NCBI RefSeq assembly: GCF_013155275.1
Contig: NZ_JABJXS010000009.1
Coordinates: 1 to 64,000 of the forward strand
DNA length: 64,000 nucleotides
Source of the DNA: Brenneria sp. hezel4-2-4
GTDB taxonomy: Bacteria > Pseudomonadota > Gammaproteobacteria > Enterobacterales > Enterobacteriaceae
Reading direction: 5' to 3'
Part shown: positions 27,560-37,200 of the stretch, piece by piece
Layout of the letters: every line of letters starts with the position of its first letter
Numbering within the stretch: position 1 is the first letter of the stretch
The notes under the pieces: generated by a model
What the model saw: the letters and a program-made list of their open reading frames with translations, nothing else
Database searches by the model: none
What the model was told of the DNA's origin: nothing
Position numbers and translations under genes: made by a program

Positions 27560-28779
27560 GTCAGATGCCGGAACAGGCCGCTCCGCTGATGTCGCGCAGC
27601 ATGAGCGCGGTAATTATCGCGCAGTTTTTTTCCGCCTTTGGCGACAATGCCCTGTTGTTCGCCACGCTGGCGCTAATCAAACAACTGGTTTATCCCGACT
27701 GGAGCCAGCCATTTTTACAAATGGGTTTTGTGGCCGCCTATATCATTTTGGCCCCGTTTGTCGGGCAGGTGGCGGACAGCTTTGCCAAAGGTCGGGTGAT
27801 GATGTTTTCCAATACCCTGAAGCTGGCCGGCGCGTTGCTTATTTGCTTCGGCGGTAATCCGTTTCTTGGGTATACGCTGGTGGGCGTCGGTGCGGCGGCC
27901 TATTCACCCGCCAAGTATGGCATCCTGGGCGAAATAACCCGTGGCGACCAGTTGGTGAAGGCCAACGGCCTGATGGAAGCTTCAACCATTGCGGCGATCC
28001 TCACCGGCTCGGTGGCCGGGGGCGTGCTGGCGGACTGGAATTTGTACGCCGCGCTGGCGATTTGCGCCGTGGCTTATGGTATTGCGCTGGGGGCGAATAT
28101 GCTGATCCCCCGGCTGAGCGCGGCGCGCCCGGGATCGTCCTGGCATCCGGCCCAAATGACCAAACGCTTCTTTTCCGCCTGTCGCGTGCTGTGGCGCGAT
28201 GGCGAAACCCGTTTTTCGCTGGTGGGCACCGGCCTGTTCTGGGGGGCGGGGGTGACGCTGCGTTTTCTGCTGGTGCTGTGGGTGCCGCTGGCGCTCGGTA
28301 TTACCGATAACGCCACGCCGACCTTGCTGAATGCGATGGTGGCGGTGGGTATTGTGATCGGGGCGGGCGCCGCCGCTAAACTGATTACGCTGAAAACGGT
28401 ACAACGTTGCTTACCGGCGGGCGTGTTGATTGGCGTGGTGGTGGTGATTTTTACTCTCCAGCAAAGCTTGATCGGCGCCTATGGTTTACTGATTTTGCTT
28501 GGCGCGCTGGGGGGCTTTTTCATCGTGCCGCTCAATGCCCTGTTGCAGGAGCGGGGTAAAGCCAGCGTCGGCGCGGGCAACGCCATTGCGGTTCAGAATC
28601 TGGGTGAGAATGCGTCGATGCTGTTGATGCTGGGCCTCTACTCGCTGGTGGTTAAATTAGGGGTGTCGGTTATCACCATCGGTATGGGTTTCGGCGTATT
28701 ATTTGCGCTGGCGATTGCATTATTGTGGGCGTGGCTGATTTACGCGAAGCGGCGGGCCGACAGGCGGAATGCCGCGTAG
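27556..28779 (+). CDS. lplT: Lysophospholipid transporter LplT
   Basis: 407 residues. A major-facilitator protein with 12 predicted membrane helices. It flips lysophospholipids to the cytoplasmic face for Aas to re-acylate. [20 protein letters not shown] and the [11 protein letters not shown] block are LplT signatures. It overlaps aas by ATGA. The C-terminus ends [10 protein letters not shown]. It overlaps the upstream extension of the next reading frame, but the likely elaA start at 28796 lies 16 bases after this stop. Confidence 0.95.
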   Translation: MSQMPEQAAPLMSRSMSAVIIAQFFSAFGDNALLFATLALIKQLVYPDWSQPFLQMGFVAAYIILAPFVGQVADSFAKGRVMMFSNTLKLAGALLICFGGNPFLGYTLVGVGAAAYSPAKYGILGEITRGDQLVKANGLMEASTIAAILTGSVAGGVLADWNLYAALAICAVAYGIALGANMLIPRLSAARPGSSWHPAQMTKRFFSACRVLWRDGETRFSLVGTGLFWGAGVTLRFLLVLWVPLALGITDNATPTLLNAMVAVGIVIGAGAAAKLITLKTVQRCLPAGVLIGVVVVIFTLQQSLIGAYGLLILLGALGGFFIVPLNALLQERGKASVGAGNAIAVQNLGENASMLLMLGLYSLVVKLGVSVITIGMGFGVLFALAIALLWAWLIYAKRRADRRNAA

Positions 28780-28795
28780 AACAGACGGGGTGGAT

Positions 28796-29251
28796 ATGAA
28801 TCTGATATGGCATGACTGGTCTGTCGATGATCTGAATGTGTATTCATTGCATGACATTCTGGCGCTGCGTAATCAGGTTTTTGTGGTGGAGCAAACCTGT
28901 CCGTATCAGGATATCGATGGGCGCGATCTGGAGGAAGGCAACCGCCATATCACGGCGTATGACAACGGCAAACCGGCCGCTTATGCACGGCTGCTGGCGC
29001 CGCATCCGGGTAATGATGTGGTGACCATCGGACGGGTGATTGTGGCGCCGCCGGCCCGCGGGCAACATCTGGGGCATCAACTGATGGAGCATGTGCTGAT
29101 TAGCAGTACCCGCCACTGGCCGCAAAAGCATCTTTTCCTGTCTGCTCAGGCGCATTTGCAGCATTTTTATGCCAACTTCGGCTTTGTCGCCATCGGTGAG
29201 GTTTACGACGAAGACGGCATCCCCCACATCGATATGCTGTCTGCATTCTGA
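28796..29251 (+). CDS. elaA: ElaA-family GNAT acetyltransferase
   Basis: 151 residues. One GNAT domain: LRNQVFVVEQTCPYQDIDG near the N-terminus, IGRVIVAPPARGQHLGHQLM (the acetyl-CoA-binding motif A) and the C-terminal HLQHFYANFGFVAIGEVYDE. These match ElaA, whose substrate is uncertain. The longer frame from 28769 overlaps lplT; the ATG at 28796 with GGGGTGG upstream is preferred. It is close behind lplT and may be read through from aas-lplT. Confidence 0.9.
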   Translation: MNLIWHDWSVDDLNVYSLHDILALRNQVFVVEQTCPYQDIDGRDLEEGNRHITAYDNGKPAAYARLLAPHPGNDVVTIGRVIVAPPARGQHLGHQLMEHVLISSTRHWPQKHLFLSAQAHLQHFYANFGFVAIGEVYDEDGIPHIDMLSAF

Positions 29252-29276
29252 GAGGATTGGCATCGCTCTGAAACGC

Positions 29277-29306
29277 AAAACCCGCAGCCTGGCGCCTGCG
29301 GGTTTT
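29277..29306. terminator. Bidirectional terminator between elaA and ecnA
   Basis: AAAACCCGCAG (29277-29287) pairs with CTGCGGGTTTT (29296-29306), 11 perfect pairs. It has T runs on the 3' side for both strands and sits between convergent genes. Confidence 0.88.
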
Positions 29307-29327
29307 GTAAAGGGTTTACAACTCGCG

Positions 29328-29459
29328 TCAACTGGCCGAATTGGAAATTTTGCTGCCCAGTTTTTCCACATCCTGACCGAAGCCGCGCGCGGTGTTGCAA
29401 CCGCTTAGTACCGTCGCCATCAACAGCGATATCATTATTAATTTTACAATTTTCATCAT
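29328..29459 (-). CDS. ecnA: Entericidin A-type lipoprotein
   Basis: 43 residues. MMKIVKLIMISLLMATVLSG is a lipoprotein signal with lipobox LSGC, so the mature protein would begin at Cys21. CNTARGFGQDVEKLGSKISN is the entericidin consensus. E. coli encodes the pair EcnA (antidote) and EcnB (toxin); the CNTARGFG start and short length here favour EcnA. The ribosome-binding site AGGTGA precedes two in-frame ATGs at 29459 and 29456. No ecnB follows: the next element downstream is the shared terminator. Confidence 0.85.
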   Translation of the reverse strand: MMKIVKLIMISLLMATVLSGCNTARGFGQDVEKLGSKISNSAS

Positions 29460-29701
29460 CGTCACCTGTGGGATAACACATCGCGACACTTTGTCATAAT
29501 CCGCTGCGAAAATTCAATCGGAAACCACGCGTTTATATTTGGCTCTATCCAACGGATATGGCGTACGGCATCTTGCGATTGGTGAAGTATGCGTATAATG
29601 ATTGCTGTATCGCATTCGTTCAAAAAGAAAATAACGTGGCTTGAAACCGGTAACGAATGGATACCGCCGCCGATTTCGTGGCGTTCAGTGCCGACGTGAT
29701 A

Positions 29702-29839
29702 TTAGGCAATGGCGCTAAATGCATTCTCAAGTTTTGATAAATATTTATCAGCGGCCGCTTCATTAAATTTCAGCAGACTATAGAGATAAATATTTTCCAT
29801 ATCTTGCTGAGTTCGTGGGGTGAGTTTAATTTTTCTTTG
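29702..29839 (-). pseudogene. Truncated ParE-type toxin
   Basis: About 45 residues of recognisable ParE: KIKLTPRTQQDMENIYLYSL, then LENAFSAIA and a TAA. ParE toxins are about 95-100 residues. The fold's second half, with the C-terminal strands that hold the key residues, is absent and does not appear in another frame downstream. The start is also uncertain: the only upstream ATG (29884) lies well inside parD. I infer a remnant of a toxin that once poisoned gyrase. Confidence 0.72.
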
Positions 29840-30092
29840 CTGCCTTGTGCACTTTATCTCTGACTTTTTGCAGAAATTCATCACGATTCCATTCCTGTGG
29901 TTCCCCGCTGTTTAATCCGTCCGCAATCAGATTTCGCAGTTTTTGCAGATCGGACTCAGCCTGTTTTTCACGCAGCATTCTCAGAGCCTCCCGAATGACT
30001 TCACTTTGCGTACGGTAATCACCGGACTCGACCAATGTCTCTACGTAGTGGCGAAGTTCATCTCCAAGATCAATCGTCATCGTTCTGGCCAT
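29826..30092 (-). CDS. ParD-type antitoxin
   Basis: 88 residues. A ribbon-helix-helix DNA-binding N-terminus (MARTMTIDLGDELRHYVETL, then SGDYRTQSEVIREALRML) is followed by a charged C-terminal tail that would wrap the toxin. This is the ParD/type II antitoxin pattern. The start at 30092 gives the normal family length; the frame extends upstream to 30155 without a ribosome-binding site. The neighbouring toxin gene is truncated, so this antitoxin is intact but orphaned. It may still self-regulate or guard against related toxins. Confidence 0.88.
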   Translation of the reverse strand: MARTMTIDLGDELRHYVETLVESGDYRTQSEVIREALRMLREKQAESDLQKLRNLIADGLNSGEPQEWNRDEFLQKVRDKVHKAAKKN

Positions 30093-30320
30093 AACTACCT
30101 CAATAATGAATGTAAGATTTATTCTTACAAAGAATATCTGAAGATAAAATCTCAATCCAGTGTAAAGAAAATGCTATTTCTGGCTGTCGGGCAAGGGGGA
30201 TAACGTAGAAGTGGAAAGCGGCTCGTAAACCGGAAAGGTCGCCGCTCTAAATGACGGGGGATGTGAAGGCGGTGAACAAGGTGACGCTTTGAGCGGGCGG
30301 CGCTGTTCACCCCATCAGCG

Positions 30321-31460
30321 TCACTCTTCTGTCAGAAACAGCTCCAGCAGCGAATTCAGAAACAGCTTGCCGTGTTCGGTAATCTGCCAGTGGGTGGCGG
30401 TCTCAGCCAGATAACCTTGCGCCAGCGCCTGATCCAACTGCGGGCGTATTCCTCTTTCATCCAGACCGGTATATGCGGTGAAGTCAGCGCGTGGCGCGGC
30501 TTCCAGCAGGCGAAAGCGGTTCATAAAGAACTCGAAAGCGCGGTCTTCATTCGCCACTTCATGCTGCTTGTCCAGATAATTGCCCTGCATATAGCCGCGA
30601 GGATGGCGGGTTTTCACCGTGCGTAGAATACGCCCGTCGCTGAAGGTCAGCTTGCCGTGCGCCCCACAGCCGATCCCCAGATAATCGCCGAAGCGCCAGT
30701 AGTTCAGATTGTGCTGACACTGATAGCCCGGTTTGGCATAGGCGGAGGTTTCGTATTGCTGATAACCCGCCGCGCTCAGCAACCGATGACCTTGCTCATA
30801 AATATCCCACAGTGCGTCGTCGTCCGGCAGCGTCGGCGGCCGCGAACTGAACAGCGTATTGGGTTCGATGGTCAGTTGATACCATGACAGGTGCGGCGGG
30901 TTGAGGGCGATCGCCTGACGCAAATCGTCCAGCGCCTCCGCCAACGACTGATCCGGCAGGCCATGCATCAGGTCGAGGTTAAAACTGCGTAACCCCAGTC
31001 CGGCGGCCAGACGGGCCGCGCGTTTGGCTTCATTCGGGCCGTGAATGCGGCCCAGCCGGGTCAGTTTCTGTGGATCAAAACTCTGTACGCCGATGGAGAT
31101 GCGGTTGATGCCGGCGCGCTGATAGCCGCTGAAGCGGTCGGTTTCCACCGTGCCCGGATTGGCTTCCATGGTGATTTCGGCGTCCGGCGCCAACGCCAGC
31201 CGCGCCCGCACGCCGTCCAGCAGGCTTTGCATCGCTTGCGCGCTCAGCAGGCTAGGGGTGCCGCCGCCGATAAAGATCGTGTGCAGCGTCCGGCCGGCCG
31301 CCAGCGGCAGGTCGGCATCCAGATCGGCCAGCAGATGTTCAACATATTCCTGATGCGGCACCTCGCCTTTCAGCGCGTGGGAATTGAAATCGCAATAGGG
31401 GCATTTTTGCACGCACCAGGGAATGTGAATGTACAGGCTGAGCGGAGGCAGCTTAAGCAT
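30321..31460 (-). CDS. hemW: Radical-SAM haem chaperone HemW
   Basis: 379 residues (E. coli 378). The CxxxCxxC iron-sulphur motif is C16-C20-C23 in [21 protein letters not shown] and the radical-SAM barrel follow. HemW-specific features are the [20 protein letters not shown] block and a C-terminal HTH-like domain. The protein was long misannotated as an oxygen-independent coproporphyrinogen oxidase. The start at 31460 overlaps the rdgB stop by eight bases, so translation is probably coupled. Confidence 0.95.
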   Translation of the reverse strand: MLKLPPLSLYIHIPWCVQKCPYCDFNSHALKGEVPHQEYVEHLLADLDADLPLAAGRTLHTIFIGGGTPSLLSAQAMQSLLDGVRARLALAPDAEITMEANPGTVETDRFSGYQRAGINRISIGVQSFDPQKLTRLGRIHGPNEAKRAARLAAGLGLRSFNLDLMHGLPDQSLAEALDDLRQAIALNPPHLSWYQLTIEPNTLFSSRPPTLPDDDALWDIYEQGHRLLSAAGYQQYETSAYAKPGYQCQHNLNYWRFGDYLGIGCGAHGKLTFSDGRILRTVKTRHPRGYMQGNYLDKQHEVANEDRAFEFFMNRFRLLEAAPRADFTAYTGLDERGIRPQLDQALAQGYLAETATHWQITEHGKLFLNSLLELFLTEE

Positions 31461-32046
31461 TACGCAGGGCATCCAGTAACAAACGCAACGCCTGACCGCG
31501 GTGAGAGAGGGCGTTTTTTTCTTCACGCGTCAGTTCGGCGGCGGTTTTGCCCAGCTCCGGCACGAAGAAGATTGGGTCATAGCCAAAACCGCCGGTGCCT
31601 GCGGCTTCGTGGGTCAGTACGCCTTGCCAGCGGCCGTGACACACCAGCGGCGTGGGATCTTCCGCATGGCGCAGATAAACCAGTACGCAATGGAAGCTGG
31701 CTCCGCGCTGTTCGTCAGGCACGTCTTTTAGGGTTTGCAGCAGCTTATCCAGATTTTGCCGGTCGCCGGCGTCGACGCCGGCGTAACGCGCGGAATAAAT
31801 GCCCGGCGCGCCGCCCAGCGCATCCACCGCCAGGCCGGAGTCATCGGCGATCGCCGGCAGGCCGGTGATCTGCGCGGCGTGGCGCGCTTTCAGAATCGCG
31901 TTTTCAATAAATGTCAGACCGGTTTCTTCGGCGGAATCGACCCCCAGTTCGGTTTGTGCCACGATGTCGAGGCCAAAATCCGCCAGCAGACCGGCGAGTT
32001 CGCGCACTTTACCGGGATTGCCGGTAGCCAAAACCACTTTTTGCAT
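31453..32046 (-). CDS. rdgB: XTP/dITP pyrophosphatase
   Basis: 197 residues, the same length as E. coli RdgB. It removes non-canonical purine triphosphates (XTP, dITP) from the pool. [20 protein letters not shown] gives the SxNxxK-type nucleotide site, then [20 protein letters not shown] and [13 protein letters not shown]. It lies in the conserved proC-yggT-yggU-rdgB-hemW cluster, all on the minus strand. Confidence 0.96.
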   Translation of the reverse strand: MQKVVLATGNPGKVRELAGLLADFGLDIVAQTELGVDSAEETGLTFIENAILKARHAAQITGLPAIADDSGLAVDALGGAPGIYSARYAGVDAGDRQNLDKLLQTLKDVPDEQRGASFHCVLVYLRHAEDPTPLVCHGRWQGVLTHEAAGTGGFGYDPIFFVPELGKTAAELTREEKNALSHRGQALRLLLDALRNA

Positions 32047-32063
32047 CTTGTTTTCCTGCGTGT

Positions 32064-32354
32064 TTATTCGATGAGTTCCGCGACTTCTGCCGGGATGGTT
32101 TGCGGATTGATGATTTTAATCTGTTTATGCCGCCCGAGTTCACCTTTTTCGATAATGACCAGACTTTTGGCGACCCGAAATTGCTTGGCGAGGAATTTGG
32201 TCAGATGGACGTTGGCCTGCCCGTCGACCGGCGGAGCGGTGATGGCGACTTTCAGCTCGTCGCCATGCAGCCCGACAATCTGGTCGCGACTGGCTTTCGG
32301 CTGGATATACAGCCGAATCACCAGATCGTCGTTGTGGCGGGTAACGGCGCTCAC
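32064..32354 (-). CDS. yggU: YggU-family protein (DUF167)
   Basis: 96 residues. [20 protein letters not shown] and [20 protein letters not shown] match E. coli YggU almost exactly. The function is unknown. The start is a GTG at 32352-32354 that overlaps the yggT stop codon (GTGA), giving the E. coli length. The longer open frame to 32543 is the shadow of yggT. Tight overlap implies translational coupling. Confidence 0.92.
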   Translation of the reverse strand: MSAVTRHNDDLVIRLYIQPKASRDQIVGLHGDELKVAITAPPVDGQANVHLTKFLAKQFRVAKSLVIIEKGELGRHKQIKIINPQTIPAEVAELIE

Positions 32355-32905
32355 AGCAGGAACCACAACCCCGGAAACAGATCCATGCCCAGATAATTGA
32401 ACAGATACAGGATCAGGATCACCGCCATGGCGGAAAAATCGATGCCGCCCATGACCGGAATAATGCGGCGCAGCGGCGCCATCAGCGGCTCGGTCAACTG
32501 GTGCAGCAGATACTCGATTGGGCTGCGGCCCTGACTGATCCAACTCATCAACGAGCGGATAATCACCACCCAGAACACCAGGTAGCCGGCGGATTTGATC
32601 AGGGAAAGCAGCCCCACCAGCAGATTCATCGGGCTGAGCGACAGCGCGCCGACCTGAATCAGCAACAGCAGGGGATACTTGATGGTGGTCAGAATAAACG
32701 CCAGCAGCAGCGAGGCGCTGTCAATCGGCCCCAGCGACGGCAGGATACGGCGCAGCGGCCCGACAATCGGCTGAGTGATTTTGACCACGAACTGCGACAG
32801 CGGGTTATAAAAATCGCTGCGCGACCATTGCATCCAGATGCGCAAAAGCAAGACCATCACGTAGAGGTCAATCAGCGTTTTGACCAGAAAAGTCAGGGTA
32901 AGCAT
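32351..32905 (-). CDS. yggT: YggT-family inner-membrane protein
   Basis: 184 residues with two repeated YggT units, each with two membrane helices ([20 protein letters not shown] and the [20 protein letters not shown] loop, then a second [12 protein letters not shown]-like loop). E. coli YggT is 188 residues and has been linked to osmotic shock tolerance. It lies between proC (132 bases upstream) and yggU in the same direction. Confidence 0.93.
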   Translation of the reverse strand: MLTLTFLVKTLIDLYVMVLLLRIWMQWSRSDFYNPLSQFVVKITQPIVGPLRRILPSLGPIDSASLLLAFILTTIKYPLLLLIQVGALSLSPMNLLVGLLSLIKSAGYLVFWVVIIRSLMSWISQGRSPIEYLLHQLTEPLMAPLRRIIPVMGGIDFSAMAVILILYLFNYLGMDLFPGLWFLL

Positions 32906-33037
32906 AAGTACGTCGGTTCCTTAATTAAATGGGGACATCCCCTTTATCTTTCGCATTGCAGGTATATTGGCTTTCTGCATCTTTGAAATTTATTGAGCCT
33001 GTATCTGTATAATGAGGGCGACTAACAATGCTTTCAA

Positions 33038-33859
33038 TTAAAACAGCTTTTCCATTTCCTGAGCGCGCGCTACGGCGGCCTGCATCGCCTCCGCCACCGT
33101 CTGCGCGAGCTGCCGTTCATTAAATATCCGTAACGCTTCGGCGGTCGTCCCGCCTTTGGAGGTCACGTTTTCCCGCAGCGTCGACAGCGGCGTGGCGGGG
33201 TTGGCCTCTACCAGCGCGGCGGCGCCGGAAGCCGCCTGCTGTACCAGCAAACGTGCGGTATCCTGATCGAATCCCTGACGAACCGCTTCCTGCTGCATGG
33301 CTTCCATAAACAGGAAGAAATAGGCGGGCGCGCTGCCTGCGGCGGCGATAACGCCGTTAATGCCTGATTCGTTCTCCACCCAGCATACCTTGCCCACGCT
33401 GTTCATCAGTCCGGCGGTGAACGCCCGATCGCTTTCGCTGACGGCGGCGGGCGCATACAGCCCGCTCATGCCTTTTCCCACCAGCGACGGCGTATTGGGC
33501 ATAATCCGCACGATATTCAGATTTTCGCCCAACAGCGCCTGAAAACGGGCGATGCTGATGCCGGCGGCTATCGACAACACCAGTTTACCGGAGAAATTCA
33601 CCTGCTGTCGCAAGGGTTCACAAACGGTCGCCATCATCTGCGGTTTTACCGCCAGTACAATAACATCCGCTTCTTGGGCGCAACGCACGTTATCCGCGCT
33701 ACCGACCACGCCAAATCTGGCCGCCAGCGCGTCACGATGTTTGCCGGAGGGCGCGCATACGCTGATATTGCCGGCGGGGTAGCCGCCGTCGATTAACCCG
33801 GCGACAATGGCCTGCGCCATATTCCCGGCGCCAATAAACGCTATTTTACGTTGCTGCAT
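33038..33859 (-). CDS. proC: Pyrroline-5-carboxylate reductase
   Basis: 273 residues. NADPH-dependent last step of proline synthesis. It has the N-terminal Rossmann GAGNMAQAI (about 11-19), the VLAVKPQMM block, then the C-terminal dimerisation domain with AAGSAPAYFFLFMEAMQQEA and the TLRENVTSKGGTTAEAL signature. It follows yggS (98-base gap) in the same direction, the conserved yggS-proC-yggT order. Confidence 0.97.
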   Translation of the reverse strand: MQQRKIAFIGAGNMAQAIVAGLIDGGYPAGNISVCAPSGKHRDALAARFGVVGSADNVRCAQEADVIVLAVKPQMMATVCEPLRQQVNFSGKLVLSIAAGISIARFQALLGENLNIVRIMPNTPSLVGKGMSGLYAPAAVSESDRAFTAGLMNSVGKVCWVENESGINGVIAAAGSAPAYFFLFMEAMQQEAVRQGFDQDTARLLVQQAASGAAALVEANPATPLSTLRENVTSKGGTTAEALRIFNERQLAQTVAEAMQAAVARAQEMEKLF

Positions 33860-33957
33860 CTAAATTCTCGCTGATTATCGTTGTGGTTGATTATGATGGT
33901 GCGACTGACGTCGTTGCAACGGATTGTCGTTGCAATGGATTGTACCGCCGTTGCCGG

Positions 33958-34671
33958 CTAGGCCGTCGTCGCGGCATAGTCACGCGCGCCAAAGATAGCC
34001 GTGCCAATCCGCACCAGCGTACTGCCTGCGGCGATCGCGGCGCACATATCATCGGTCATTCCCATCGATAAGGTATCAATGTCGGGGTAGTGTAATGCCA
34101 GTTGTTGAAACAGATCGTCCATTCGTCGAAAAACGGCAAGCTGCCGCTGATAGTCTGTTTCGGGGGCCGGGATCGCCATCAAACCACGCAGGCGCAGATT
34201 CGGCAATGCCGCCACGCCGGCCGCCAGCGCGGATAATTCATCAACCCTGATGCCGGATTTGCTCGGCTCATTGCTGATGTTGATTTGCAGCAGCACATTC
34301 AGCGGCGGCAGCGCCGCCGGGCGCTGTTCGCTCAGGCGCTGGGCGATGCGCAGACGATCCACGGTGTGAAACCAGTCAAAATTCTCCGCCACCAGTCGGC
34401 TTTTGTTCGACTGTAACGGGCCGATAAAGTGCCATTCCAACGACGTATCGGGCTGGTTTTCCCGGAAGTGACGGATCTTGTCCACCCCTTCCTGCACATA
34501 GTTTTCGCCAAATGCCCGCTGCCCGGCATTGATCGCTTCTTCGATAGCCGTCACAGGTTTGGTTTTACTGACTGCAAGCAGCTTCACTGCTTCCGGCGCC
34601 CGTGCGCACTGTTCTGCGGCGGCTGAGATCTGCTGCCTGATGTGCTGTAGATTCTGCTGGATAGTGGTCAT
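33958..34671 (-). CDS. yggS: PLP homeostasis protein YggS (PLPBP)
   Basis: 237 residues. An alanine-racemase-like TIM barrel that binds PLP on K36 (LLAVSKTKPV) and keeps cellular vitamin B6 in balance. ENYVQEGVDKI, WHFIGPLQSNK and LSMGMTDDMCAAI are family signatures. It is divergent from yggR with 21 bases between start codons, so their promoters overlap the coding ends. Confidence 0.95.
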   Translation of the reverse strand: MTTIQQNLQHIRQQISAAAEQCARAPEAVKLLAVSKTKPVTAIEEAINAGQRAFGENYVQEGVDKIRHFRENQPDTSLEWHFIGPLQSNKSRLVAENFDWFHTVDRLRIAQRLSEQRPAALPPLNVLLQINISNEPSKSGIRVDELSALAAGVAALPNLRLRGLMAIPAPETDYQRQLAVFRRMDDLFQQLALHYPDIDTLSMGMTDDMCAAIAAGSTLVRIGTAIFGARDYAATTA

Positions 34672-34692
34672 AGTGATTCAGGAGATTAATCT

Positions 34693-35721
34693 ATGTATGT
34701 GGATGAATGGGTGACACTTAGTGTAAAGCATAATGCCTCGGATCTGCATCTGTGTAGCGGACATCCGCCGGTGTTGCGTGTTGATGGCCAACTGCGCGCT
34801 GAAAATACCTTACCACGTTTGTGTTCAGAGCAACTGGAACAATGGTGCTCCACATGGCTTGAACCGGGCCAGCGGCAGCAACTGCAAACGTCGGGTCAGG
34901 TGGACTGCGCCCTGACTCTGGCTGACGGGCCGCGCCTGCGGGTCAATCTGTTCCGACAGCGGCAGGGACTTTCGGCGGCGCTTAGGATCGTACCCTCAAC
35001 CCATCCTTCACTGACCGCGCTTCATGCGCCGCCGATTTTGTCTGAACTGCTGGTCAAACCCGATGGGCTGATTTTACTGAGCGGAGCGACCGGCAGTGGT
35101 AAATCCACCACGCTGGCGGCGATGATTACGGCGTTGAACGCGCGTTGTCGCCAGCACGTGATCACGCTGGAAGATCCCATTGAATTTATCCATGCCAGCC
35201 GGCAGTGTCTGATCCAGCAGCGTGAAATCGGCCGGCACTGCTCTTCATTCGCATCGGGGCTGCGGGCCGCGCTGCGCGAGGATCCCGATGTGATTTTACT
35301 GGGGGAGCTGCGCGACGCCGAAACTATCCGCCTGGCGCTGACGGCGGCCGAAACCGGCCATCTGGTGCTCTCCACGTTGCATACCCGCGGCGCGGCACAG
35401 GCCGTCGATCGGCTGGTGGATGTGTTTCCCGGCGAAGAAAAAGCCTTTGTTCGCAGCCAGCTCGCCGCCTGCTTACGCGCCGTCGTGGCGCAAAAGCTGT
35501 TGCCGATGCCGCAGGGCGGCCGGGTGGCCTTGTTTGAGGTGCTGACGGCAACCTCGGCGGTCAGCAATCTGATCCGCGAAGGGAAAACGCATCAACTATC
35601 CAGCCTGATCCACACCGGGGGCCAGGCCGGCATGCAGACTTTTGAACAAAGCTATCAGCAGCGCCGCCGGGAAGGGCTGTTGGGTGATCCTGTCGAACCG
35701 TTGTCGGTTCACCGAGCGTGA
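34693..35721 (+). CDS. yggR: PilT-like twitching/retraction ATPase YggR
   Basis: 342 residues. A GspE/PilT secretion ATPase. The N-terminal SDLHLCSGHPPVLRVDGQL motif is typical of PilT. Walker A GATGSGKST is at 131-139, the Asp box EDPIEFIH and the His/Walker B region LGELRDAETIRLALTAAETG follow. PilT powers type IV pilus disassembly, but no pilus genes are adjacent. In enterobacteria yggR sits at this same locus next to yggS. Confidence 0.92.
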   Translation: MYVDEWVTLSVKHNASDLHLCSGHPPVLRVDGQLRAENTLPRLCSEQLEQWCSTWLEPGQRQQLQTSGQVDCALTLADGPRLRVNLFRQRQGLSAALRIVPSTHPSLTALHAPPILSELLVKPDGLILLSGATGSGKSTTLAAMITALNARCRQHVITLEDPIEFIHASRQCLIQQREIGRHCSSFASGLRAALREDPDVILLGELRDAETIRLALTAAETGHLVLSTLHTRGAAQAVDRLVDVFPGEEKAFVRSQLAACLRAVVAQKLLPMPQGGRVALFEVLTATSAVSNLIREGKTHQLSSLIHTGGQAGMQTFEQSYQQRRREGLLGDPVEPLSVHRA

Positions 35722-35750
35722 TAACGTTCGGCATCCGGGGCGTCCGGCAT

Positions 35751-36995
35751 TTAGCCCGGGTAGCTCAGCTGTTCCGGGGTACGGCGCATGATGACGTTGC
35801 CGTGCCGGATCGACAGTCTGGCTTTGGCCTGACGGCGCACGGTTTCGTAATCGTTCTCCGCATCCAGCAGCACCAGATTGGCCGGACGACCGACTGCGAT
35901 GCCGTAACCTTCTCCCAGATGCATCGCTTTGGCGCTGTTATCGGTGACAAAATCCAGGCAGCGTTGCAGATCTTCATACCCCATCATATGGCAGATATGC
36001 AGCCCGGCATCCAGCACGCGCAGAATGTTGCCGTTACCGAGGGGATACCACGGATCTTTGATTGAATCCTGTCCGAAACAGACATTCATGCCCGCCCGAT
36101 CCAGCTCGGCCACCCGCGTAACGCCGCGTCGTTTGGGAAAGGTATCGAAGCGTCCCTGAAGATGAATGCTTTCCGTCGGGCAGGAAACAAAGTTGATGCC
36201 GGACAGGTTGAGTAAACGGAACAGCTTGGAGCAATAGGCGTTATCATAGGAACCCATCGCCACCGTATGGCTGGCCGTAACCCGGTGCCCCATCTGCCGG
36301 ACTCTGGCTTCTTCCGCCAGCACTTCCAGAAAACGTGACTGCGCATCGTCGGTTTCATCGCAGTGCACGTCCACCAGACACCCGGTGCGTTCGGCCAGAT
36401 CCATCAGAAACCTGATCGAACTGACGCCCTGCTCGCGGGTATTTTCGAAATGAGGAATACCGCCGACGACATCGGCGCCCATTTCAATGGCGCGTTCCAT
36501 CAACCGGCGTCCGTCGGCAAATGATTCGATGCCTTCCTGCGGAAAGGCGACAATTTGCAAATCAATCAGATTGCGCGCCTCCTGCTTCACCTCCAGCATG
36601 GCTTGCAGCGCCGCCAGACTGGGATCGGTGACGTCAATGTGCGTTCGTACATGCTGAATACCGTGATCCCGCAGCATGCCGATGGCGGTGTGCGCCCGGC
36701 GTTTGGTGTCGTCATGGGTGATGGTCGCCTTACGCTGGCTCCAGCGTTCAATGCCTTCAAACAGCGTGCCGCTCATGTTCCATTGCGGATCGCCGGCCGT
36801 CAGAACGGCATCCAGATGAATATGCGGCTCGACCAGCGGGGGAATAACCAACTGGCCGCCGGCATCGATCGCATCCTGATGTTCCGCGGCGGGCAATAAC
36901 GCGGGCTGCGTCTCAATGGCCGCGATCAGGCCGCGATCAAGGGTAATGCTGAAGAGTCCGCTTTGCTGGCGAAGGGCGGCATTGATTATTTTCAT
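35751..36995 (-). CDS. codA: Cytosine deaminase
   Basis: 414 residues. An amidohydrolase-fold enzyme that deaminates cytosine to uracil. Metal ligands are H58 and H60 (EPHIHLD), then HCDE and SHTVAMG in the middle, and the aspartate in FGQDSIKDPWYPLG. The latter block and HICHMMGYEDL are CodA features. The start at 36995 has AGGAG nine bases before and matches the E. coli N-terminus. The usual permease partner codB is absent: the divergent neighbour is a PTS permease. Related isoguanine or creatinine deaminase activity cannot be excluded. Confidence 0.9.
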   Translation of the reverse strand: MKIINAALRQQSGLFSITLDRGLIAAIETQPALLPAAEHQDAIDAGGQLVIPPLVEPHIHLDAVLTAGDPQWNMSGTLFEGIERWSQRKATITHDDTKRRAHTAIGMLRDHGIQHVRTHIDVTDPSLAALQAMLEVKQEARNLIDLQIVAFPQEGIESFADGRRLMERAIEMGADVVGGIPHFENTREQGVSSIRFLMDLAERTGCLVDVHCDETDDAQSRFLEVLAEEARVRQMGHRVTASHTVAMGSYDNAYCSKLFRLLNLSGINFVSCPTESIHLQGRFDTFPKRRGVTRVAELDRAGMNVCFGQDSIKDPWYPLGNGNILRVLDAGLHICHMMGYEDLQRCLDFVTDNSAKAMHLGEGYGIAVGRPANLVLLDAENDYETVRRQAKARLSIRHGNVIMRRTPEQLSYPG

Positions 36996-37077
36996 AAGAA
37001 CTCCTGCTGTTTTGCCGGGTAAATTAGGCGATTGATGCACTAACAATATGCACATTATCGCGCAATGCGCTAAAAAT

Positions 37078-37093
37078 TGTGAGTGATGTCATT
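37078..37093. promoter_or_regulatory. Possible CRP site in the codA-PTS divergent promoter
   Basis: TGTGAGTGATGTCATT keeps a perfect left half-site (TGTGA), the six-base spacer and TCA of the right half-site (TCACA). It lies about 110 bases before a sugar PTS operon, where CRP control is expected. The right half is weak. Confidence 0.35.
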
Positions 37094-37200
37094 ATTTTCA
37101 CGGGCAAAAGATGAGCTTTAAATCAGTCGGTATTTGACCTTGATGGCCTGTTTGTCGTTAGTGTCTTATAAGCCTGTAAATCCACACCAGGGATCTTATT

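Noticed and set aside
32355-32543. 63-residue N-terminal extension of YggU
   Set aside because: The extension is the antiphase shadow of yggT; the GTG start at 32354 gives the E. coli protein and a GTGA overlap with yggT.
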